Positions 5,969-10,264 of a stretch of 10,264 nucleotides of DNA are shown piece after piece. Made by a program: the position numbers and the translations under genes. The stretch comes from Candidatus Izemoplasmatales bacterium (GTDB lineage: Bacteria > Bacillota_I > Bacilli_A > Izemoplasmatales > Hujiaoplasmataceae). The notes beneath the pieces were generated by a model. It was not told the origin of the DNA and ran no database searches. It worked only from the letters and a program-made list of their open reading frames with translations. Where the stretch lies: assembly GCA_028694875.1 (NCBI GenBank), contig JAQVKB010000020.1:1-10264 (forward strand). Direction: 5' to 3'. Numbering within the stretch: position 1 is the stretch's first letter; every line of letters begins with the position of its first letter.

Positions 5969-6772
5969 CTATTTTCGTCCAATGAAGATGGCGTGTTCGG
6001 CGTAAGAAAGAAATTCTTCTCGTTCGCATAGTCTTTCCGCCACATCAAGCCACAACGAGATGGCCTCTTCACTCATTTTCATCATGGCGGGTTTTTGAGG
6101 AGCAAGGATGCTTTCTTGACCAAAGAGTGTCACTTGTTGTAGACCGAATTGAGACATAAACGGAACAATCTTTTTTTGCGGGAGGAAACAAGCCTTCGTA
6201 AATGCGTTTCCGGTATAGGGTTTGTCCTGATACAAATCCTCCAGATATTCTTGTAAATCCGGTTCTTGAAGAAGGGCATCGGGAGCATATTGCATATAAT
6301 AGATGAGCCCAGCAAACAGTTGGATAAACGATACAAACAAGAATCCCTTCGGCTTCAAATAATGAAGCGATGCATGAACAGCTTGAATTCGGTCCTCCTC
6401 TTCCAGCAAATGATAGAGAGGTCCCATTAAGAGCACATGATCATACTCTGTTAATGGAAGCGTCTCGAGTTCCAGTACATTTCCCGTCATCGAATGAATC
6501 TTCACACCCGCATTCTTCGCTTCACGTCGTGCGACTTCAATGTTTCCATCGGACAAATCCACAAGCGTGACATCGCAACCCATTTGCGCCAGCGCAATAG
6601 AATAACGACCTGGACCACCGCCCAAATCCAATACCGAATCGCCAGGCTTGATATATCGTTTCATCATCCGCAACGTAATCTCAAATTCAAACGACACGCC
6701 CGAGAGACGCAACCATTCCTTTTCGGCAAATTCATCATAGTATTGTTTGACGATTTCGATATCTTTATTCAT
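5969..6772 (-). CDS. Class I SAM-dependent methyltransferase
   Basis: The product has 267 residues from the chosen ATG. The Rossmann-type methyltransferase core is clear: motif I V-L-D-L-G-G-G-P-G-R-Y (residues 47-57), an acidic residue ending strand 2 (D72 in T-L-V-D-L-S) for the ribose of S-adenosylmethionine, and a motif IV-like H-V-L-L-M-G-P-L-Y-H-L. A short N-terminal helix (Y-Y-D-E-F-A) precedes it, as in UbiE/Methyltransf_11/25-type enzymes. The substrate cannot be told; the C-terminal third varies among such enzymes. No membrane segment or signal peptide is present, so it is cytosolic. I chose the ATG at 6772 because GGTGAG precedes it; a GTG four codons upstream has no ribosome binding site. 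It is a single-gene unit, divergent from the large lipoprotein gene and convergent with the lipoprotein at 5190. Confidence 0.92.
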   Translation of the reverse strand: MNKDIEIVKQYYDEFAEKEWLRLSGVSFEFEITLRMMKRYIKPGDSVLDLGGGPGRYSIALAQMGCDVTLVDLSDGNIEVARREAKNAGVKIHSMTGNVLELETLPLTEYDHVLLMGPLYHLLEEEDRIQAVHASLHYLKPKGFLFVSFIQLFAGLIYYMQYAPDALLQEPDLQEYLEDLYQDKPYTGNAFTKACFLPQKKIVPFMSQFGLQQVTLFGQESILAPQKPAMMKMSEEAISLWLDVAERLCEREEFLSYAEHAIFIGRK

Positions 6773-6776
6773 TGCT

Positions 6777-6782
6777 CTCACC
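6777..6782 (-). promoter_or_regulatory. Ribosome binding site fixing the methyltransferase start
   Basis: Minus-strand GGTGAG stands 4 bases before the ATG at 6772. The GTG at 6784 is preceded by an A/T-rich run with no purine-rich site, so the shorter protein is preferred. Confidence 0.55.
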
Positions 6783-6789
6783 ACGCTTT

Positions 6790-6817
6790 TTTATAGGATA
6801 CACGATAACATCGAAAA
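6790..6817 (-). promoter_or_regulatory. Possible promoter of the methyltransferase gene
   Basis: On the minus strand TTTTCG (6817-6812) and TATAAA (6795-6790) are 16 bp apart. The -10 is good, the -35 poor. The region is A/T-rich, so a chance match is quite possible. Confidence 0.3.
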
Positions 6818-6860
6818 TGAAAAGTGAAAATTTGATTTTGTGTTTTTCATTGGACTAATA

Positions 6861-6889
6861 TTGTCATTTTCTCGAACTCGGTTTATAAT
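6861..6889 (+). promoter_or_regulatory. Near-consensus sigma-70/SigA-type promoter of the large lipoprotein gene
   Basis: TTGTCA (6861-6866) and a perfect TATAAT (6884-6889) are separated by exactly 17 bp. Transcription should start near 6896, giving a leader of about 99 bases before the ATG at 6995. Although the -35 is identical to the regulator box hexamer, no second box lies 11 bp upstream, so this looks like an ordinary strong promoter. Confidence 0.85.
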
Positions 6890-6895
6890 ACAAAC

Positions 6896-6925
6896 GTAAT
6901 CAACAAATCATTTTTGTTTGATTAC
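6896..6925 (+). promoter_or_regulatory. Inverted repeat at the predicted 5' end of the large lipoprotein mRNA
   Basis: GTAATCAACAAA (6896-6907) pairs with TTTGTTTGATTAC (6913-6925), leaving a 5-base loop and one bulged base: 12 paired bases. It starts at the predicted first transcribed base. It could be a 5'-end RNA hairpin that stabilises the message or a repressor operator overlapping the start site. It is not followed by a T-run, so it is not a terminator. Confidence 0.6.
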
Positions 6926-6994
6926 CATCAATTTATCATTTTATTTAGATGAGCTTGTCAAAATACATACAATCATGATAGGGGGAGATTCACT

Positions 6995-9900
6995 ATGAAA
7001 CGATTGTTCAGTATGTTTTTGATGCTTTTTTTTATGTTTTTATTGGCAGGATGTGATTTCTTTGGTGTGCCAGCAACGACCACGACAACACCTCCATTGA
7101 CATCCGAAACGACGACGACGTTGCCGCCGACGACGACAACGACGTTACCACCTACGACCACGACTACACTGCCCTCGACAACCCAGATTACCACGACAAC
7201 GACGGCGTCTGAATTGGCAATGAATTTATCATTCTTGTACAATCTTGGCGTCGAGTCTGGTGAAATTACCGGCACCTATGAAGAATGGCTCGATTCGATT
7301 CGTGGCGATCAAGGTTTGCCTGGAGAAGATGGACGTGAAGTCGAACTTCGCGTTGAGGGAACCCTTTTTCAATGGCGTTATGTTGGCGACACGGATTGGA
7401 TTACTTTGGTCGATTTGACGATTCTTGCCGGTGCGGATGGACAACAAGTCGAATTCCAAGTTGCCAATGGATATGTGCAATGGCGATTGGTTGGAAGTAC
7501 TTTGTGGAACAATCTCTTTGACATGTCTTTGATTCAAGGCACGGACGGATTATCTGCCTATGAAATCTATTTACAATATCATCCTGATTATACGGGATCG
7601 GAAAGTCAATGGATTGATGATCTCATCAATTCTCGATTGGGGACAGAAGAAACCTTTGTGGTGACTTTTGATCTTCAAGGTGGTAATTTGATCGACGACA
7701 CTTATCCACTTGTTCTCGAATTACCACGAGTATCTAGTTTGACGCTCCCTGAGGTCGTGAGACCAGGGTATACCTTCATGGGATGGTTCACCGGATTTTC
7801 CATCAATGACATGAAAGTTTCAAACTATACTGTTTTTGACAAAGACGTAGTTCTATATGCGGTTTGGGAAGTCATTCATTACAATGTTGATTACCAACTT
7901 GATGGTGGCGTCAATGATGAAAGGAATCCCAATACGCTTTCGATGAATCAAGTCCCGTTCTCTTTGTATGAACCGACCAAAGGAAACTATGGCTTTGCAG
8001 GATGGTATGACAACGCCAATTTTGATGGGGAACCTTTGACCACCATCATGAGTATTTCACACGACATGGTTTTGTATGCGAAATGGGATGCGCCACTGGT
8101 GGATGTCGAACTCGATCAAACCGAAGTTGAAATCACCATTTGGCATATCACCAGTACCTATACTGTTGATTTTATGCAAGCGATGAAACAAAAATATGAA
8201 GCGTTGTATCCGAATGTCACCGTGAACCTTGTCCCATATAGTTCCTATCCCGACATTCAACAAACGGTATTTTCCGCCGCATCGACAGGAAATTTACCGA
8301 ACATCGCCATGGGATATACCGATACCATGACGCAGTTCCACGCTTTGGGATTGCTTGAACCACTCGATCCCTATGCGAACATTGGATTCACTTATGAAGT
8401 CACGGATCCTTCCTCGACAATCTACGGTGAAATCCAAACCACATCCGTGGATTGGAGCGATTTCTTGCCGAGTGCCATCGCAGAAAATCGTCAATATCCG
8501 GATGGTGGACTCTATTCATTCCCATTCGCGATGCAAACCGATGTGATTACAGTCAATCGCACCGTGCTTCAAGCGCACATCGCAGAAATTCGCGCGGCAG
8601 GAATTAGTATTACCGACAATGGATTCTTGTCTCATACGACTCCATTAACATTTGAACAGCTCGTTTTGCTTCAAGACATTTTGGTAGATCCCAATGGAAC
8701 CAATCCAGAAACCATGCAATGCCAATATCTCCTTGATTTTGACAATGAAGTGAATTTGTTCTATGATTTGGCAAGAAGATGGGGCGCAGGATGGAATGCC
8801 ACAAATGGAACCCTTAGCTTTGATGATGATTTGACATTGGATGCCCTTGTTTATCTCAATGATCGATTCCTTGACAATACCTTTGTGATTCCGATGGCAG
8901 TGAATGCGGACTATGGCTCACAAAACTTTATTTATGGCGATATTTGCATGTTGGCAGGATCTTCGGCAGGAGTGAGATACAGTAATCCAGCCGGATACGG
9001 ATATATTTCTAATCTCGCGTTTGGAGTTTTTGATGTCGATTTGATTCCGATGCCCGATTTCAATGTTCCTGGGATTGAAAGCAGCGTTCAATCGGTGACT
9101 CAATCCATCGTCGATTTCGGTATTTTCTCGCAATCGACTGAAATCGAAAAACTATATTCCTGGTTATGGATTAAGTTATTGACCAGCAGTGAACATCAAG
9201 CCCTCTATTCACTCATGAATGGAGGATGGTATATGCCAATTCGATACTCAACTTATCAAAATGATGTGGAATGGCCACTTTCTACAGGATTATCGATATC
9301 GTATGCCAATTTCATGTCCATGGGTTCCGAGTATTGGGCAACCGGTGGAATGAACAACTTTGGCGAGAATATGCAATATTTGTTATTGCCTTCGATGGCG
9401 ATGAATGTGGCTTATTCACAAATTGATCGATTGCTACCCACACCTTCATTCCCATTATCTGAGATGTATCAAGATTCGTGGACTGTGAGAACAGAAGCGG
9501 ATCTGTTAATTAAAAATATCTATGGCGATCAAATGACAACCGAAGAAGCCTATGCGCTCTTCCTTCAACAAATAGGTCCAAACCGTATCAATCCACCCCA
9601 GGGAATCCCAGAAGTCACGACGATTGCGGAAGGACTCGCACTTGGCGCAGATGTTTACGCGAAATATTTAGGCATGACCGTGATTGGCAAACTTAGTAAT
9701 GGTGCATTCTTCTTCACGGATGGCGTCGACATCATGTATGTTTATATTGGTGAAAATGACGCCGTCGTAGGTCAAGTCTATGATATTACCGGTTCCTTGA
9801 CTTGGTATTATTACGCACCAGAATTGATTGGTAATACGGAAAATCCAATCGTGATGGAACCTTCGGAATACGAAGTTCGAAAGGTCACTCCGACCGTTGG

Positions 9901-10264
9901 AACTGTGGAGGAAATCATCAACGGACTTACGATTCCCTCTGATTCCAACCGATTCTCATACCTTATGGTGACGGTGACAGGAAAAGTGTATTCCGACCCA
10001 GCACTTGGCACCTACACAACATATTTAATTCCTTCTGATTTCAATACCACATATGGAATTATGAATGATGGTGTGTTGGCTGTTGATGCCATCATGATTT
10101 ATTACCGTTCCGATGTAGATGCGATTTCGGCGATGAATGGACAAGTGGTAACCGTAGACTTGTTGATGTTTGGATATCGAACCGACAAAATGGCGTTTTA
10201 TGCCAATTACTTTGTGACCGAAAACGCCATCTCTGATGATTTGGAGGCGGTAAACAGATCGGAA
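6995..10264 (+). CDS. Large multi-domain extracellular solute-binding lipoprotein (family 1), 3'-truncated by the window edge
   Basis: The frame is open for 1090 codons and runs off the right edge. GGGGGAG (6981-6987) sits 7 bases before the ATG. Domains in order: lipoprotein signal peptide with L-L-A-G-C20; Thr/Pro-rich stalk (28-70); TG-x4-W helical motif (93-98) and G-x-x-G segment (104-113); two 34-residue beta modules (116-149, 152-185) each ending in G-x-D-G; a SAYEIY...TGSESQWIDDLI motif (187-211); two InlB-type (Listeria-Bacteroides) repeats (222-292, 294-365); a family 1 solute-binding fold (about 378-860) with the usual late signatures G-D-I-C-M-L-A-G-S, D-L-I-P-M-P and an N-G-G-W-Y-M-P-I-R segment; then two OB-fold-like domains (about 875-955 and 964-1084). 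Family 1 binding proteins deliver sugars or related solutes to ABC importers; permease genes may follow outside the window. The ligand is unknown. The added modules are unusual for a transporter subunit and suggest a surface-exposed, partner-binding receptor (inference). Confidence 0.93.
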   Translation, partial: MKRLFSMFLMLFFMFLLAGCDFFGVPATTTTTPPLTSETTTTLPPTTTTTLPPTTTTTLPSTTQITTTTTASELAMNLSFLYNLGVESGEITGTYEEWLDSIRGDQGLPGEDGREVELRVEGTLFQWRYVGDTDWITLVDLTILAGADGQQVEFQVANGYVQWRLVGSTLWNNLFDMSLIQGTDGLSAYEIYLQYHPDYTGSESQWIDDLINSRLGTEETFVVTFDLQGGNLIDDTYPLVLELPRVSSLTLPEVVRPGYTFMGWFTGFSINDMKVSNYTVFDKDVVLYAVWEVIHYNVDYQLDGGVNDERNPNTLSMNQVPFSLYEPTKGNYGFAGWYDNANFDGEPLTTIMSISHDMVLYAKWDAPLVDVELDQTEVEITIWHITSTYTVDFMQAMKQKYEALYPNVTVNLVPYSSYPDIQQTVFSAASTGNLPNIAMGYTDTMTQFHALGLLEPLDPYANIGFTYEVTDPSSTIYGEIQTTSVDWSDFLPSAIAENRQYPDGGLYSFPFAMQTDVITVNRTVLQAHIAEIRAAGISITDNGFLSHTTPLTFEQLVLLQDILVDPNGTNPETMQCQYLLDFDNEVNLFYDLARRWGAGWNATNGTLSFDDDLTLDALVYLNDRFLDNTFVIPMAVNADYGSQNFIYGDICMLAGSSAGVRYSNPAGYGYISNLAFGVFDVDLIPMPDFNVPGIESSVQSVTQSIVDFGIFSQSTEIEKLYSWLWIKLLTSSEHQALYSLMNGGWYMPIRYSTYQNDVEWPLSTGLSISYANFMSMGSEYWATGGMNNFGENMQYLLLPSMAMNVAYSQIDRLLPTPSFPLSEMYQDSWTVRTEADLLIKNIYGDQMTTEEAYALFLQQIGPNRINPPQGIPEVTTIAEGLALGADVYAKYLGMTVIGKLSNGAFFFTDGVDIMYVYIGENDAVVGQVYDITGSLTWYYYAPELIGNTENPIVMEPSEYEVRKVTPTVGTVEEIINGLTIPSDSNRFSYLMVTVTGKVYSDPALGTYTTYLIPSDFNTTYGIMNDGVLAVDAIMIYYRSDVDAISAMNGQVVTVDLLMFGYRTDKMAFYANYFVTENAISDDLEAVNRSE
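7076..7204 (+). repeat. Thr-rich linker with TTTTTLPP-type repeats in the solute-binding lipoprotein
   Basis: Residues 28-70 are mostly Thr with recurring L-P-P or L-P-S breaks about every 8 residues (TTTTLPP, TTTTTLPP, TTTTTLPS). At DNA level this is an ACG/ACA/ACC-rich tract. It follows the lipidated Cys closely and would act as an extended stalk holding the folded part away from the membrane. Confidence 0.9.
7340..7549 (+). repeat. Tandem 34-residue beta-module duplication with G-x-D-G ends
   Basis: Residues 116-149 and 152-185 align without gaps and share 15 of 34 residues by eye, including V-E, Q-W-R, V-G, a second W, a Leu-x-Asp core and terminal G-[AT]-D-G. The pattern resembles surface modules seen in Firmicute and Mollicute-like lipoproteins. 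The DNA of the two copies has diverged, so the duplication is not recent. Confidence 0.8.
7658..8089 (+). repeat. Two InlB-type (Listeria-Bacteroides) repeats
   Basis: Residues 222-292 and 294-365 each carry the family pattern: V-x-[FY]-x-L-[QD]-G-G near the start, P-x5-G-[YF]-x-F-x-G-W-[FY] in the middle, and D-x-V-L-Y-A-x-W at the end. These beta-grasp-like repeats are found in bacterial surface proteins and are often linked to protein or glycan contacts. Confidence 0.88.

Noticed and set aside
6861..6866. The TTGTCA of the large lipoprotein promoter as a member of the response-regulator regulon
   Set aside because: It is a single box with a normal 17-bp spacer to a perfect TATAAT, and the position 11 bp upstream (TGGAC) does not match, so an ordinary -35 explains it.
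6955..6960. TTGTCA close to the large lipoprotein start, as another regulator box or -35
   Set aside because: There is no partner box 11 bp away and no convincing -10 at 11 or 17 bp; the promoter at 6861-6889 is far better.
7076..7204. ACG/ACC-rich tract as a CRISPR or microsatellite array
   Set aside because: There are no regular spacers or identical repeats; it is the codon pattern of a Thr-rich linker in an intact frame.
1..10264. Mobile elements, tRNA/rRNA genes, CRISPR arrays or phage genes
   Set aside because: I saw no transposase or integrase frame, no terminal inverted repeats with target duplications, no tRNA cloverleaf and no spaced repeat array.

Overview
The window looks chromosomal and comes from a low-to-moderate GC Bacillota-type bacterium, probably on the Acholeplasmatales/Izemoplasmatales side. 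That placement is inferred from the style of the lipoproteins: Thr-rich linkers, G-x-x-G motifs, Listeria-Bacteroides (InlB-type) repeats and a large family 1 solute-binding lipoprotein. The standard genetic code fits: all long frames are intact with TGG as the Trp codon, and none of the seven visible stop codons is TGA. Three gene products carry lipoprotein signal peptides. Ribosome binding sites are strong and purine-rich.

Layout. (1) 1-1273: a small acidic protein of unknown function, possibly cut by the left edge, followed after one base by a two-TM protein with a TPR-like cytoplasmic part and an acidic tail; a clear hairpin terminator ends the unit. (2) 1292-5915: a signalling block. A YfbK-like von Willebrand A (VWA) lipoprotein is read leftward. 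A divergent OmpR/PhoB-type response regulator, a HAMP/HisKA histidine kinase and a second, unrecognised lipoprotein are read rightward. A strong bidirectional hairpin closes the block. (3) 5969-6772: a class I SAM-dependent methyltransferase on the minus strand. (4) 6861-10264: a near-consensus promoter, a 5'-UTR inverted repeat and a very large multi-domain solute-binding lipoprotein that runs off the right edge.

The most notable signal is regulatory. Between the divergent VWA and regulator genes lie four TTGTCA-like hexamers in direct repeat at an exact 11-bp period, pointing at the VWA gene. The last one is 11 bp from a TATTCT -10 element, and there is no ordinary -35. The same geometry (CTGTCA-N5-TTGTCA-N11-TATACT) occurs upstream of the second lipoprotein, inside the last codons of the kinase gene. 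This is the layout of promoters activated by PhoB/PhoP/WalR-type regulators, where direct repeats replace the -35. I infer that the two-component system in this window activates both flanking lipoprotein genes, forming a local envelope regulon. The signal sensed and the function of the lipoproteins remain unknown.

The second notable object is the 1090+ residue solute-binding lipoprotein. It joins a Thr-rich stalk, a duplicated beta module with G-x-x-G linkers, two InlB-type repeats, a complete family 1 solute-binding fold and two C-terminal OB-fold-like domains. No gene-free stretch exceeds 300 bases; the longest gap (6773-6994) holds the promoter and hairpin of the large lipoprotein gene.
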